A stretch of 58,051 bases of DNA, from positions 1-58,051 of the forward strand of contig PXSQ01000055.1 of NCBI GenBank assembly GCA_003022725.1. Reading direction: 5' to 3'. The translations under genes and the position numbers were made by a program. Under the pieces are notes generated by a model that saw only the letters and a program-made list of their open reading frames with translations, was not told the DNA's origin and did not search any database. Positions 34,537 through 43,917 of the stretch are shown in pieces; the first letter of the stretch is position 1; every line of letters begins with the position of its first letter. The stretch is from Halobacteriales archaeon SW_7_65_23. GTDB lineage: Archaea > Halobacteriota > Halobacteria > Halobacteriales > Haloarculaceae.

Positions 34537-35387
34537 CCGACGAGGGGTTCCGGGATCCGGACGCGCTCCGGGCCCGGGCGGGCGTCGCCGGCGACCCGAA
34601 CGCCGACCAGCACTTCCTGGTCGACAACCGCGTCCTCGATCGGCTGCCGGGATACGTCACTGAAGCAGGATTTGACACCGCAGATGTCCTCGAAATCGGC
34701 GGCGGGACGGGCGCGCTGACCGACCGGCTACTCGCGGTGGCAAAGCGGGTCACCGTGATCGAGCGCGACCCGCGGCTGGCGGCGTTTCTCCGCGAGGAGT
34801 TCGCCGACGACTGTGAGGCCGGGCGACTCGATGTCGTCGAGGGCGACGCCCTGGAGGTCCCGCTGCCCGGGTTCACGACCTCGGTGTCGAACCTGCCGTA
34901 CGGCGTCTCCAGCGAGATCACGTTCCGCTTGCTGCCCCGCGGGAAGCCGCTGGTGCTCACGTTCCAGCGGGAGTTCGCCGAACGGATGGCTGCCGAACCC
35001 GGCACGCCGGAGTACGGACGGCTCTCGGTGACGGCGGGCCACTACGCCGAGGTCGAGATCGTCGAAACGATCCCGAAGGAGGCGTTCGATCCGCAGCCGG
35101 CTGTCGAGAGCGCTGTCGTGCGGACACGGCCGCGGAAGCCGGCCTACAGCGCCCCGGACGACGACTTCTTCATGGACTTCCTGCGGGCCGTGTTCACCCA
35201 GCGCCGCAAGACGATGCGCAACGCGATCCGCAACACCGCTCACATTTCCGGACTCGGCGACCCGGACGCCGTCGTCGCGGCCGCCGACGAGGAGTTGCTG
35301 AGCCAGCGGGCTGGCAACCTCTCGCCGGCCGCGTTCGCCCACCTCGCAACCGTCGCCTGGGAGAGGGGTGACCCCGACCCGGAGTGA
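34533..35387 (+). CDS. rsmA: 16S rRNA (adenine-N6,N6)-dimethyltransferase
   Basis: A 284-aa KsgA/Dim1 enzyme that dimethylates two adjacent adenines near the 3' end of 16S rRNA. Visible motifs are QHFLVDNRVLDRL, the SAM-binding VLEIGGGTGALTDRLL (about 50-65), VIERDPRLAAFL and the catalytic SNLPYGVSSE (motif IV NLPY). The C-terminal RNA-binding domain (FTQRRKTMRNAIRN) is complete. It overlaps DUF655 and the next gene by 4 nt each. Confidence 0.95.
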   Translation: MTDEGFRDPDALRARAGVAGDPNADQHFLVDNRVLDRLPGYVTEAGFDTADVLEIGGGTGALTDRLLAVAKRVTVIERDPRLAAFLREEFADDCEAGRLDVVEGDALEVPLPGFTTSVSNLPYGVSSEITFRLLPRGKPLVLTFQREFAERMAAEPGTPEYGRLSVTAGHYAEVEIVETIPKEAFDPQPAVESAVVRTRPRKPAYSAPDDDFFMDFLRAVFTQRRKTMRNAIRNTAHISGLGDPDAVVAAADEELLSQRAGNLSPAAFAHLATVAWERGDPDPE

Positions 35388-36022
35388 GTGTCGTGCCGGA
35401 CCGGGACGAAAAGTCGAACGAGGATGGGGAGAGCGACAATCAACAACCGCGCCTGGCTGAACTGCGCGAGGTCGAGACGGTGTACGGGCCGGCGGAGGAT
35501 TCGCGCCTGCTCGCAGAGGCGGTCCTTGAACACGTTTCGGCTGAGGACGCCGTGCTCGACGTCGGCACTGGCTCCGGATACGTCGGCGTCCGCCTGCAGT
35601 CCGAGGCCGGTGTGTTCGTCGTCGGATCGGACCTGAATCCAGACGCCTGCCAACAGGCCGCCGACAGCGGACTCCGGGTCGTCCGGGCGGACATGTTCGA
35701 GCCGTTCCGGGACGGAAGCTTCGACGTGGTATGTTGCAACCCGCCGTACCTGCCGACGCCGCCCGAACGGGAGTGGGACGACCCCATGGAGCGGGCGCTG
35801 TCGGGCGGCCCGGACGGTCGCGCGGTCGTCGATCCGTTCCTGGCCGGCGTCAGCCGGGTGCTGAAACCCGACGGCGAGGGGTTCCTGCTGATCTCGACGC
35901 TGACTGGTCCCGACGAGGTACGGGAAACAGCCACAGCCCACGGGCTTGAGACGAACGTGGTCGCCGAGGAATCGCACCCCTTCGAGCGGTTGCTCGTGTT
36001 GCGGCTGCAGCAGTGTGGTTGA
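35384..36022 (+). CDS. HemK2-type N5-glutamine methyltransferase
   Basis: A 212-aa SAM-dependent methyltransferase with VYGPAEDSRLLAEAV, SAM motif LDVGTGSGYVGVRL (about 64-77), and the glutamine-methylating signature CCNPPYLPTP (about 118-127). Archaeal/eukaryal HemK2 proteins methylate the GGQ glutamine of release factor aRF1. It starts at GTG overlapping the rsmA stop (GTGA). The unit rpoF-DUF655-rsmA-hemK2 is a common haloarchaeal arrangement. Confidence 0.9.
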   Translation: MSVVPDRDEKSNEDGESDNQQPRLAELREVETVYGPAEDSRLLAEAVLEHVSAEDAVLDVGTGSGYVGVRLQSEAGVFVVGSDLNPDACQQAADSGLRVVRADMFEPFRDGSFDVVCCNPPYLPTPPEREWDDPMERALSGGPDGRAVVDPFLAGVSRVLKPDGEGFLLISTLTGPDEVRETATAHGLETNVVAEESHPFERLLVLRLQQCG

Positions 36023-36234
36023 GCGCACCGAATGATCGGAGAAACCTCCGGTTACTCGATCCTCCGATTCGGATGGGTCGGCGTACCTCGTGACCGCGCT
36101 TTACGACCAGGACTTCGGGAAAGGCAAGGTGCGGCTACTTACGCAGCCGAGGTTGAAGGGGATTTATTACAATACAGATAGGCCTGAAAGTGATTGACGG
36201 GTATCCGTAGCGACTCGTGGACCCAAGTTCAATT

Positions 36235-37233
36235 ATGGTTCGAGATCAACAGTACTCACCAGGACGGCAGGACCAGCGGAACGAATCACGACAGCAGTTC
36301 GGCCAGCAGGACGCCGGCTACGGCCAGCAGGCCCGCGGGGATAGACTCGGCCAGCAGGGCCACGAGCAGGGCCACGCGAGCAATCAGAGCCGGCAGGGCT
36401 ACCAGCAGGGCGGCAGCCTGGGCGAACGGGGCCGCGAGCAGGGACAACAGAGCCAGCACGGCAGCAGCGGCCAGCGCCAGTTCGGCATGCAGGGCGAACA
36501 TGGCCAGCGGGGTGGACGAGGCAGTCGTGGCCAGCAGGGACAGCAGGGGCATCTGGGCCAGTCACAGGGCCGGACCGGCCAGGCTCACGGCCAGCAGTAC
36601 AGCCAGCAACGGGACCAACAGCGCGACCAGGGCCGTGGTCGGTACGGCCGCAGCGGCCAGCACGGACAGAGGAACCGTGGCCGCCAGCAGTACAGCCAGC
36701 AGCGCCAGCACAGCGACGACGGGGGAATCACCGACAAGGTGCGCAGGGCAATCCCAGGGATGGGAGGCGACCAGAACCAGGGTCGCCAGCGCGGCAACCA
36801 AAGCCGCCAGCACGGCCGCAACCAGGGTCGTCAGCACGGCGGTCGGCAGGCCGGCCACCGCCAACGCAACAGGCAGGACCAGGCGCATGGGCTCCAGCGG
36901 GGTCCTAGCCAGCAAGGCCACGGGCACGGTCTCCAGAGCGGTCACCAGCAGGGGCAACACCAGCAGGGCCTGACCCGGGGTCGCAGCGACCTCCAGGGTC
37001 GGCACGACCGGAGCGGCCAGCAGCAGGGTCAGCACGTCCAGCGCGGCGAGCAGCACCGGTCCGGCAGTCGGAGCGGCATCTCCGGTGGGCAGCAGGCGAC
37101 GCGGAGCCCGCAGCACGGCCAGAGCACCCAGCAGGGGAGCCAGCGGAGTCAGCGGTCCCAGGAGCGCACTCCTCAGCGGCGCCAGTCCAGTCAGAACCGC
37201 GACGACGAGTACACCCCCTCCTGGCAGATCTAG
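36235..37233 (+). CDS. Gln/Gly/Arg-rich low-complexity protein with a dehydrin-like K-segment
   Basis: A 332-aa protein made mainly of Gln, Gly, Arg, His and Ser, with repeats such as GQQ, GQHG, RGQ and QQYSQQR. It has very few acidic residues and is strongly basic, opposite to the rest of this proteome. One ordered-looking motif stands out: GGITDKVRRAIPG (163-175), flanked by DD and MGGD. It resembles the K-segment of plant dehydrins (KKGIMDKIKEKLPG). The C-terminus ends DDEYTPSWQI. GTG at 36217 is an alternative start. TATA-like GATTTATTAC (36161-36170) lies upstream. Role unknown; a desiccation- or condensate-related role is a guess. Confidence 0.7.
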   Translation: MVRDQQYSPGRQDQRNESRQQFGQQDAGYGQQARGDRLGQQGHEQGHASNQSRQGYQQGGSLGERGREQGQQSQHGSSGQRQFGMQGEHGQRGGRGSRGQQGQQGHLGQSQGRTGQAHGQQYSQQRDQQRDQGRGRYGRSGQHGQRNRGRQQYSQQRQHSDDGGITDKVRRAIPGMGGDQNQGRQRGNQSRQHGRNQGRQHGGRQAGHRQRNRQDQAHGLQRGPSQQGHGHGLQSGHQQGQHQQGLTRGRSDLQGRHDRSGQQQGQHVQRGEQHRSGSRSGISGGQQATRSPQHGQSTQQGSQRSQRSQERTPQRRQSSQNRDDEYTPSWQI

Positions 37234-37369
37234 CGGCTCGACGCGAACCGGTGACTGGTCCCCGCTGCTCTCTCCAGAAGCAACACGACCGGAGCTGACG
37301 CCGCGCAACGAGTGTGCTGCAGCGCACAAAACGCAGGGCTCATGCTGGTCCACCCGCTACAGGGCGCCA

Positions 37370-38424
37370 ATGAGCAAACCCGATCCCGAGGTGTACGAGC
37401 AGGGGCGGGGGATGGACGCCCACAACCAGGCGATGCGGGAGATCCGGGCGCGCAACGACGCGAGCTACGATCCCCGGGAGCCGACCCGCGCGGCTGCCGG
37501 TGGGCCCGCGCCGGCGGCTGTACGATGTGTGGCTACGTCGCAGAGAGCGTCGAGGGTGGGTCGGTCGCCCACGAGGACCTGCTGGCACAGATCGACGCCT
37601 GCCTCGATCACGAGGCCGAGAACATCGGTGAGCAAAGCTCACCGGGCAGTCGGACACAGTCCAACGACGCCGAGGAGCGGGCGGGCCAGGTGAAGATCTA
37701 CACCTCCGGCTCCTTCCTCGACGAGCGCGAGATTCCGCCGAAGACCCGGGCGGCGATCGCCGCGAGGTTCGCAGACCGCGACCGGATCGTCGTCGAATCG
37801 CTCCCGGACTTCGTCGCCGAGGGGAAGATCGCGGATTTCACAGAGCAGGGCATCGAGACCGACATCGCCGTGGGGCTGGAGACTGCCACCGACCGGATCC
37901 GCCACGACTGCGTCAACAAGTACTTCGACTTTGCCGAGTTCGAGCGCGCGGCCGCTGACGCGGAGGCGGCTGGCGCCGGCGTGAAGGCGTACCTCCTGTT
38001 GAAGCCGCCGTTCCTCTCGGAGTCGGAGGCCATCGACGACATGCAGCGCTCCGTCCGGCGCTGCAGCGGCGTCGACGGCTGTCACACCGTCTCGATGAAC
38101 CCCACCAACGTCCAGAAGTACACGATGGTCGAGGAGCTGTACTACAACGATGGCTACCGCCCGCCGTGGCTCTGGAGCGTCGCCGAGGTGCTGGACTCGA
38201 CTGCCGACAGGGACGTCATCGTCGTCTCTGATCCCGTCGGCCACGGCAGCGACCGCGGCCCCCACAACTGCGGCGAGTGCGACGACCGCGTCCAGCGCGC
38301 GATAAAGGACTTCAATCTCCGGCAGGACCCGTCGGTGTTCGAGCAGGTGTCCTGCGACTGTGAACTCACCTGGGAGACCGTCGTCGAGCGCGAACGGAGT
38401 TTCTCGATGCCGCTGGTGCAGTGA
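37370..38424 (+). pseudogene. Disrupted archaeosine biosynthesis radical SAM gene (RaSEA-like)
   Basis: The first frame starts at ATG 37370 and reads MSKPDPEVYEQGRGMDAHNQ through PREPTRA, the RaSEA N-terminus. At about 37488 the frame changes. From 37492 another frame continues GCRWARAGGCTMCGYVAES, containing the Fe-S cysteines, and runs to the stop at 38424. About 20 residues normally between PTRAW and NTGGCRW seem missing, with a net frameshift. The rest (KIYTSGSFLDERE, KAYLLLKPPFLSE, VSMNPTNVQKYT) is intact. RaSEA acts with ArcS to make archaeosine at tRNA position 15. A recent lesion or an assembly error is equally possible. Confidence 0.75.
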
Positions 38425-38478
38425 TTATTGGTGACTGAACCGGTCACAAAATCTCCTATACTGACTGCTCTCCGAACG

Positions 38479-38486
38479 CTTTATTA
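38479..38486 (+). promoter_or_regulatory. TATA-like box of the HTH/MazF module
   Basis: CTTTATTA lies centred about 28 nt before the ATG at 38510 in an otherwise very AT-rich leader (ACATTCTATAACATATTATTACAC). The AT-richness contrasts with neighbouring DNA and suits an autoregulated toxin-antitoxin promoter. Confidence 0.55.
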
Positions 38487-38509
38487 CATTCTATAACATA
38501 TTATTACAC

Positions 38510-38833
38510 ATGCCAATCAACATCGACCGGTTTGAGGACGAGCCGACAGACGCCCTCGATATCAAAGAGGGGACACAGCCCCATACGATTCTCACCTTTT
38601 TGGCGACCAACGACGAGCAGGCGTTCACACAGACCGAGATTCACGAAGCGACGGAGATCACTCGGGGAAGCGTCGGTGTTGTCTTGTCACGGTTGGAGGA
38701 ACGAGGACTGGTGCGACATCGGGGACGCTACTGGGCGATTGCGGAGGACGAACGGCTCGCCTCGTATGCGGCACAGCAGGCTGCAAGCTCCTCGTCAACG
38801 ACAGATAACTACTACGGTGAGACGGACGAATGA
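38510..38833 (+). CDS. Winged-helix regulator, probable antitoxin
   Basis: A 107-aa protein with a winged helix-turn-helix: HTILTFLATNDEQAFTQTE, then IHEATEITRGSVGVVLSRLEERGLV (about residues 48-72) and a wing with HRGRYWAI. The C-terminus is Ser/Thr-rich. Its stop overlaps the start of the MazF-like gene by 4 nt. HTH protein plus PemK/MazF-like protein is a frequent haloarchaeal toxin-antitoxin-like pair; here the HTH protein would be antitoxin and autorepressor. This is inferred from order and domain. Confidence 0.8.
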   Translation: MPINIDRFEDEPTDALDIKEGTQPHTILTFLATNDEQAFTQTEIHEATEITRGSVGVVLSRLEERGLVRHRGRYWAIAEDERLASYAAQQAASSSSTTDNYYGETDE

Positions 38834-39069
38834 CCGACCAGCCATACGCCCGGGGAACTGTCGTAAAAGGGCCGGATCTCCTGGGGCCACACAACCATCG
38901 ACCATACGTCTGTCTGAGTACACAGAAACCCCCGTTTCGTGACGAAGAGGCCGTCTATGCGGCCATCACAACGACACGTCGCTCGCAAGCGATCCCACTC
39001 GCTGGGGCAGACTTCAGGAGTGGCGGACTTCCCCGTGAGAGTTACGTCCATATCGGAGCATTGGACTGA
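38830..39069 (+). CDS. PemK/MazF-like protein, C-terminally truncated
   Basis: A 79-aa protein with RGTVVKGPDLLGPHNHRPYV, VYAAITTTRRSQAIPL and GGLPRESYV, the SH3-like core of haloarchaeal PemK/MazF-family toxins (RNA endonucleases). Relatives continue after SYV with a further 30-40 residues (NPW..T.. region, from memory). Here six unrelated residues, HIGALD, lead to a stop. The last strands and helix are therefore missing and RNase activity is doubtful. An inverted-repeat element lies 90 bp downstream. Confidence 0.7.
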   Translation: MTDQPYARGTVVKGPDLLGPHNHRPYVCLSTQKPPFRDEEAVYAAITTTRRSQAIPLAGADFRSGGLPRESYVHIGALD

Positions 39070-39158
39070 TACCGTGACTCGGTCACTTTGTGCCCTGTAT
39101 CGACCGATCCCTGGGACAGAGCCGCACCGAGGGGGTCCTGTGTCAAGCCAGCAGTACC

Positions 39159-39271
39159 TATATCGTCCGACGTGACTTTGTTACATGGCACGGAACAGTA
39201 TCGAGGGGTTCAGCGTGTTTATCACCAGATATGTCACGCTCAGTCTTCAGTGAATCACGTCGGACGATATA
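39159..39271. mobile_element. 113-bp element with perfect 17-bp inverted ends
   Basis: TATATCGTCCGACGTGA (39159-39175) and TCACGTCGGACGATATA (39255-39271) are perfect inverted repeats around 79 bp of non-coding DNA. The ends differ from the MITE family elsewhere in the window. Size and structure suggest a small non-autonomous element or an IS internal-deletion derivative. It lies between the truncated mazF and mutS, so it may contribute to the mutS promoter (its right end is 58 bp before the mutS ATG). Confidence 0.65.
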
Positions 39272-39329
39272 CGCTACTCCAGCAATCTGAAGCGAGCGAT
39301 ATATTGGGCCGGCGAACGGGTAGACAGCT

Positions 39330-42071
39330 ATGGACGCAGCGCTGGGGCCACCGGAGAAGATGGAGGAGCGGGCCGAGGACCTGACGCCCATGATGGCCCA
39401 GTACTTCGACCTCTGCCGCGAGTACGACGAGGAACTCCTCCTGTTCCAGGTCGGCGACTTCTACGAGGCCTTTTGCGAGGCGGCCGAGACCGTCGCGCGT
39501 AAGTGCGAGATTACGCTCACCAAGCGCGAGGATTCCACCGGGAAATATGCGATGGCGGGCATCCCCATCGACAACGCCGAATCCTACGTCGATCGACTGC
39601 TCGACGCGGGCTACCGCGTCGCTATCGCCGACCAGGTCGAAGACCCCGAGGAGACGAGTGGCGTGGTCGAGCGAGCGGTCACGCGAGTCATCACCCCCGG
39701 GACGCTCACCGAGGACGAACTCCTCGAAACTGACCGGAACAACTACGTCGCCGCGCTGGCGGCCGACGAAACGGTCGGCCTCGCAGTGCTCGACGTCTCG
39801 ACTGGCGACTTCTACGCGACCAGCGCCCCCTCGCTCGCGACGATCGAGGACGAACTCGGGCGGTTCGACCCGGCGGAGGCGATCGTCGGCCCGGACCTCC
39901 CCGAGTCCGCCGTCGAGTCGACCCTCGTCGATGAGGCGGACGGACCAGGCGCACCCGACTCGGTGCTCACGGACGGCTGCGTCGTCAGCCCGTTCGACGC
40001 CGAAGCGTTCAAGCTGGATCGGGCCCGGGAGGTGCTGGCCGGCTACTTCGGCCCGCCGGACCGCCTGCTGGCGACCGACAGCGAGGTCCGGGCCTGCGGG
40101 GCCTTGCTCGCGTACGCCGAGTACGCGCGAGCGGGCGAGCACGACCGCCTGGAGTACCTGAACCATCTCACGCGCTACGACCCGCGGGAGTACATGCTGC
40201 TGGACGCGGTCGCGCTGGAGAGCCTGGAGCTGTTCGAACGCCGCGCCGTCCAGGGACGCCAGGGCGCAACGCTCGTCGGCGTGCTCGACGAAACCGCGTC
40301 GGCGCTCGGCCGGCGGGAACTGGACGACTGGCTGCGCCGCCCGCTGATCGACCGCGACGAGATCGCCGCCCGCCACGACGCCGTCGGCGAACTCCGCCGG
40401 TGCGTGAAACTCCGCGAGGCGCTGCACGACCACCTGCGGGACGTCTACGACATCGAACGGCTCATCTCCCGGATCGCCCGCCGCCGCGCCAACGCGCGGG
40501 ACCTCCGCTCGCTGGCAGCGACGCTCACTGTTGTCGGACGGCTCCGGGAGACGCTATCCGACGCCGAGTGTGCGAAGCTCCGGTCGATCCGCGACGCGCT
40601 GGACCCCCTCGAAGGGACCCGGACGCTGATCGACGACGCGATCCAGTCGGATCCGGCCCGCGAGATTACTGAGGGCGGCATCATCAACCCCACATACGAC
40701 GAGGAGCTCGCCGACCTGCGCGAGACCGAGCGCGAGGGGAAAGCCTGGATCGACGAACTGGAGCAGACCGAGCGCGAGGAGACCGGCATTGACTCGCTGA
40801 AAGTCGGGCACAACGCCGTCCACGGCTACTACGTCGAGGTGACCGACGCGAATCTCGACAGGGTGCCCGACCGTTACGAACGCCGACAGACGCTGAAAAA
40901 CGCCGAACGCTACTACACGCCGGCGCTGAAAGAGCGGGAGGACGAGATCCTGCGCGCCGAGCGCCGGGCTGACGACCTGGAGTACGAGCTGTTCTGCGAG
41001 GTGCGCCGGCGGGTCGCCGAGGAGTCCGAGCGCGTCCAGGCACTCGCGGAGACGCTCGCGGAACTCGACGTACTGGTCTCCTTTGGGACCGTCGCTGCCG
41101 AGCACGGCTACACCCGCCCAGTGGTCGCCGACTCTGAGGCTGATGAGCGACCGAGTGTCGATGGCATCCATGTCGAGGGCGGTCGCCACCCGGTGGTCGA
41201 GCGCACCGAAACCGCCTTCATCCCCAACGACACGCACCTCGACTCCGGCCGTCACGTCGCGGTGATCACCGGCCCCAACATGAGCGGGAAGTCCACCTAC
41301 ATGCGCCAGGTCGCGCTGATCGTCGTGCTCGCGCAGGCGGGGAGTTTCGTCCCCGCGGCGGAGGCGCGCGTCCAGCTGGTCGACCGGATCTTCACCCGCG
41401 TCGGCGCCAGCGACGACATCGCCGGCGGGCGGTCGACGTTCATGGTCGAGATGACCGAACTCGCGACGATCCTGGAGGGGGCGACCGACAGCTCGCTGGT
41501 GCTGCTCGACGAGGTCGGCCGTGGAACCAGCACCGCGGACGGCCAGGCGATCGCGCAAGCGGTCACCGAGTACCTCCACGACGAGGTCCGCGCGATGACG
41601 CTGTTTGCAACCCATCATCACGATCTGACCGGGGTTGCTGCGGCGCTCGACCGGGCCCAGAACCTCTATTTCAAAACCCGCCGGACTGACGACAGCGTGG
41701 TGTTCGAGCACGAAATCGAACCAGGCACTGCAGACGCCTCCTACGGCGTAGAGGTCGCTGCGACCGCGGGGATCGAGGACGCTGTCGTCGACCGCGCGCG
41801 GTCGCTGCTCGACACCGGGGCGGACGGGGTCGGAGAATCCGACTCCGACAGCGAGACGCCGCCCCAAAACTGGAACGGTGACGTCGCCGCGAACGGCTCC
41901 GGATCGGCAGCGGTCGAGAGCGAGGGTACGAATGAGGCGACGAACGAAGAAGCGGCGGTGCCGGTCGACGTCCGCGAGCGGCTCCAAGGACTCGATGTCG
42001 CGACGACGACTCCGCTGGAAGCGCTGGAGACGCTTGCGGAACTGAAGCGACAGCTCGACGACGGCGGGTAG
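39330..42071 (+). CDS. mutS: DNA mismatch repair protein MutS
   Basis: A 913-aa MutS1. The mismatch-binding domain has [13 protein letters not shown] (F-x-E motif as FYE, about 39-51). The ATPase has Walker [15 protein letters not shown] (about 648-661), Walker [19 protein letters not shown] (about 724-741) and the [12 protein letters not shown] switch. An acidic, Ser/Asn-rich linker (about 830-870) precedes a C-terminal helix. It is complete, in contrast to the second mutS at 48506. No mutL is in the window. Confidence 0.96.
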   Translation: MDAALGPPEKMEERAEDLTPMMAQYFDLCREYDEELLLFQVGDFYEAFCEAAETVARKCEITLTKREDSTGKYAMAGIPIDNAESYVDRLLDAGYRVAIADQVEDPEETSGVVERAVTRVITPGTLTEDELLETDRNNYVAALAADETVGLAVLDVSTGDFYATSAPSLATIEDELGRFDPAEAIVGPDLPESAVESTLVDEADGPGAPDSVLTDGCVVSPFDAEAFKLDRAREVLAGYFGPPDRLLATDSEVRACGALLAYAEYARAGEHDRLEYLNHLTRYDPREYMLLDAVALESLELFERRAVQGRQGATLVGVLDETASALGRRELDDWLRRPLIDRDEIAARHDAVGELRRCVKLREALHDHLRDVYDIERLISRIARRRANARDLRSLAATLTVVGRLRETLSDAECAKLRSIRDALDPLEGTRTLIDDAIQSDPAREITEGGIINPTYDEELADLRETEREGKAWIDELEQTEREETGIDSLKVGHNAVHGYYVEVTDANLDRVPDRYERRQTLKNAERYYTPALKEREDEILRAERRADDLEYELFCEVRRRVAEESERVQALAETLAELDVLVSFGTVAAEHGYTRPVVADSEADERPSVDGIHVEGGRHPVVERTETAFIPNDTHLDSGRHVAVITGPNMSGKSTYMRQVALIVVLAQAGSFVPAAEARVQLVDRIFTRVGASDDIAGGRSTFMVEMTELATILEGATDSSLVLLDEVGRGTSTADGQAIAQAVTEYLHDEVRAMTLFATHHHDLTGVAAALDRAQNLYFKTRRTDDSVVFEHEIEPGTADASYGVEVAATAGIEDAVVDRARSLLDTGADGVGESDSDSETPPQNWNGDVAANGSGSAAVESEGTNEATNEEAAVPVDVRERLQGLDVATTTPLEALETLAELKRQLDDGG

Positions 42072-42137
42072 CTCCCCCTGTCTTTTTGCTGATCCGGTCC
42101 GAGACGGGGGACGATTAACGAATCACGCACGACCGTA

Positions 42138-42872
42138 TCACGCCTCGGGGACGGGCGACAGCGACACGAATTCCAGGTCGCGACGCTCCAGCAGTCGGCC
42201 GGCGCGGTCAGTGACAGAGGGGGCAACGAGGATTCCCCGGACAGTCGCGTCCGCGTGCAGGTCGCGGCGGAGTGCCTCAACGTAGCGGTTGAGCTGGCCC
42301 ACCGCGTCCGGGCCGACCCGCCGGCGTTTGAGTTCGACCACGACGGCGTTGCCGTCGGCGTCCTCGCCGAAAATGTCGACGGCGCCCGCGTGAGTGTCCC
42401 GCTCGGTCGCGCGCGGCTCGAATCCGTCTTCGAGGAGCGAGGGGTCGTCGAGAATCCGGTCGCGCAGATCCGCCTCCGTCCCGCTGAGCGCGAGGTCCTC
42501 CGGGTCGGTCGCGTCGTAGGCGGCGACGTGGCGCACCGACTCGAAGCGCACCAGCAGCTCCTCGTCGGGCGTCGTCCGCTGGCTCTCGACGACGAACGTG
42601 CCGTCGTCGACGCGGGCCTCGTGGGTGCAGCCCGGCGGCTGCCAGTTGACCGGCTGCTGGCCCTCGTCGGTGTGGACCAGCGCGCTGCCGTCCGGTTTGA
42701 GGACGACCAGCCGGTCGCCGACGTCAAGCGTGCTCGACGCGCGGCCCTCGTACTCGACGCGACACGGGCCGAACAGCGTGACCAGTCGCTCGCGCTCGAT
42801 GCTCTCGCGCACGACGTCGAGCGCTTGCTCGGGCGTGGGCTCGACGGCAGTCGACGGAGCCTCCCTACTCAC
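42138..42872 (-). CDS. nucS: Mismatch-specific endonuclease NucS/EndoMS
   Basis: A protein of about 244 aa. The N-terminal half is the dimerisation/DNA-binding domain (RLVVLKPDGSALVHTDEG, QPVNWQPPGC). The C-terminal half is a RecB-like PD-(D/E)xK nuclease with GAVDIFGEDADGN, VVVELKRRRVGPDAVGQLNRY. EndoMS cleaves both strands at mismatches and provides MutS-independent repair. GTG at 42872 is preferred because a TATA-like GCGTTTTTGT lies 25-33 nt upstream; the open frame extends to 42932. It is convergent with mutS, so both mismatch systems are neighbours. Confidence 0.92.
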   Translation of the reverse strand: MSREAPSTAVEPTPEQALDVVRESIERERLVTLFGPCRVEYEGRASSTLDVGDRLVVLKPDGSALVHTDEGQQPVNWQPPGCTHEARVDDGTFVVESQRTTPDEELLVRFESVRHVAAYDATDPEDLALSGTEADLRDRILDDPSLLEDGFEPRATERDTHAGAVDIFGEDADGNAVVVELKRRRVGPDAVGQLNRYVEALRRDLHADATVRGILVAPSVTDRAGRLLERRDLEFVSLSPVPEA

Positions 42873-42974
42873 GGCCACCGGTAGCCGCCGGGTCCACAAA
42901 AACGCATCCTTCCGGCCGATGGGGAGATCCACTTACGTGACCCTCCCGGCGGTACGGTGCAGCGCCGGTGACGA

Positions 42975-43511
42975 TCACCGCGCCGTGCCCTCCGGATTCC
43001 GGCCGTCCTCCAGCCACGCGGCGACCGCCGGCGGCACGTCCCGCGGTCGCGGCAGGAGAAACAGCACCAGCAGTCGGACGGCCTGCGGGACCGACAGCAG
43101 TCCCGTCTCGACTGCCCGGCCGGCGGCCGCCTTCAGCCAGCGGCATCCGAGCCGGGTGCGGATCGTGTCGTGTACGTCATTCACCGGGACAAGCACGCCG
43201 AACTCGACCGGCAACTGCTCACTTTCGACCGCCAGGGCGTCGAGGCCGAGCCACACCGGAACCGAGACCCGAACCCCTTCGGGCGACAGTTCGTAGACCG
43301 CCGCTGTCGAGAGGTAATCGAGGCCGGCGAGGAGTGCGGCCCGCGGTCCGGCGTCGCGCCGCTCCCAGTGGTAGCGGTCCAGCACTGCCGGGTGGGTGCC
43401 ATCGCTCGCCAGTACGGCCGCTATCGCCGCCCACTCGCCGGCCCATTGCGAGGCGAAGACGTCGTAACGGCCGTCCGGCCGCTCGTATAGAGCGAGCGCT
43501 CGCTCACCCAC
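42975..43511 (-). CDS. Conserved haloarchaeal protein (DUF6735-like)
   Basis: A protein of about 178 aa starting GTG and reading MGERALALYERPDGRYDVF, which resembles the haloarchaeal DUF6735 N-terminus. WAGEWAAIAAVLASDGTHPA and the mid-part VWLGLDALAVESEQLPVEFG follow. An ATG 12 nt upstream (43523) and further starts up to 43589 are possible. GCTTTTTCG, about 25 nt before the GTG, supports it. Function unknown. It lies 100 bp upstream of nucS on the same strand. Confidence 0.7.
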   Translation of the reverse strand: MGERALALYERPDGRYDVFASQWAGEWAAIAAVLASDGTHPAVLDRYHWERRDAGPRAALLAGLDYLSTAAVYELSPEGVRVSVPVWLGLDALAVESEQLPVEFGVLVPVNDVHDTIRTRLGCRWLKAAAGRAVETGLLSVPQAVRLLVLFLLPRPRDVPPAVAAWLEDGRNPEGTAR

Positions 43512-43683
43512 GGCGACCACCATCGAAAAAGCGACCGCTGTGTCGACTGTCCATCGAGGCCGTCTGGTCGGTTTATCACTGAAAAACATCGGGAATGAAC
43601 GGGTTCCTCAGAGCGCAGCCGGTGGAGAACCGTCGCCAGGAAGCACCGTATTGACCGACTGATCCGGCGGCAGGAACGTCAGC

Positions 43684-43860
43684 CTACGCCTGGTCGGCCG
43701 GGTCCTTCTCGCCGCGGATCGCGCCGATGAGTTTCACCAGGAGGTACAGCGGGAGCAGCGGCAACAACAGCAGTGCGATCGGGATCGCGATCATCCACCC
43801 GACGAGGTTCATTCCGCTCTTGCTCCCGAACTCCCGCGGTGGAGTCACTGTATCCGTCAT
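43684..43860 (-). CDS. Small membrane protein (58 aa)
   Basis: MTDTVTPPREFGSKSGMNLV is followed by one long hydrophobic stretch (about residues 20-47, probably one long or two short helices) and a charged tail RGEKDPADQA. The TVTP...MNL pattern recurs in small haloarchaeal membrane proteins of the DUF7535 type, from memory. Upstream on its strand is AT-rich CCTATTTTTGTTGC (about 43880-43893), a likely promoter. Function unknown. Confidence 0.65.
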   Translation of the reverse strand: MTDTVTPPREFGSKSGMNLVGWMIAIPIALLLLPLLPLYLLVKLIGAIRGEKDPADQA

Positions 43861-43917
43861 ATCTGTACGTAGCGTGACGCAACAAAAATAGGTTGTCGTC
43901 TCGACGCCGGGGACCAG

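Noticed and set aside
36562-37353. Long minus-strand open frame (263 codons) rich in Leu/Ala/Val opposite the Gln/Gly-rich gene
   Set aside because: It is the complement of CAG/GGC-type repeats, which always reads as Leu/Ala/Pro. It has no motif and the plus frame has a promoter and a sensible start.
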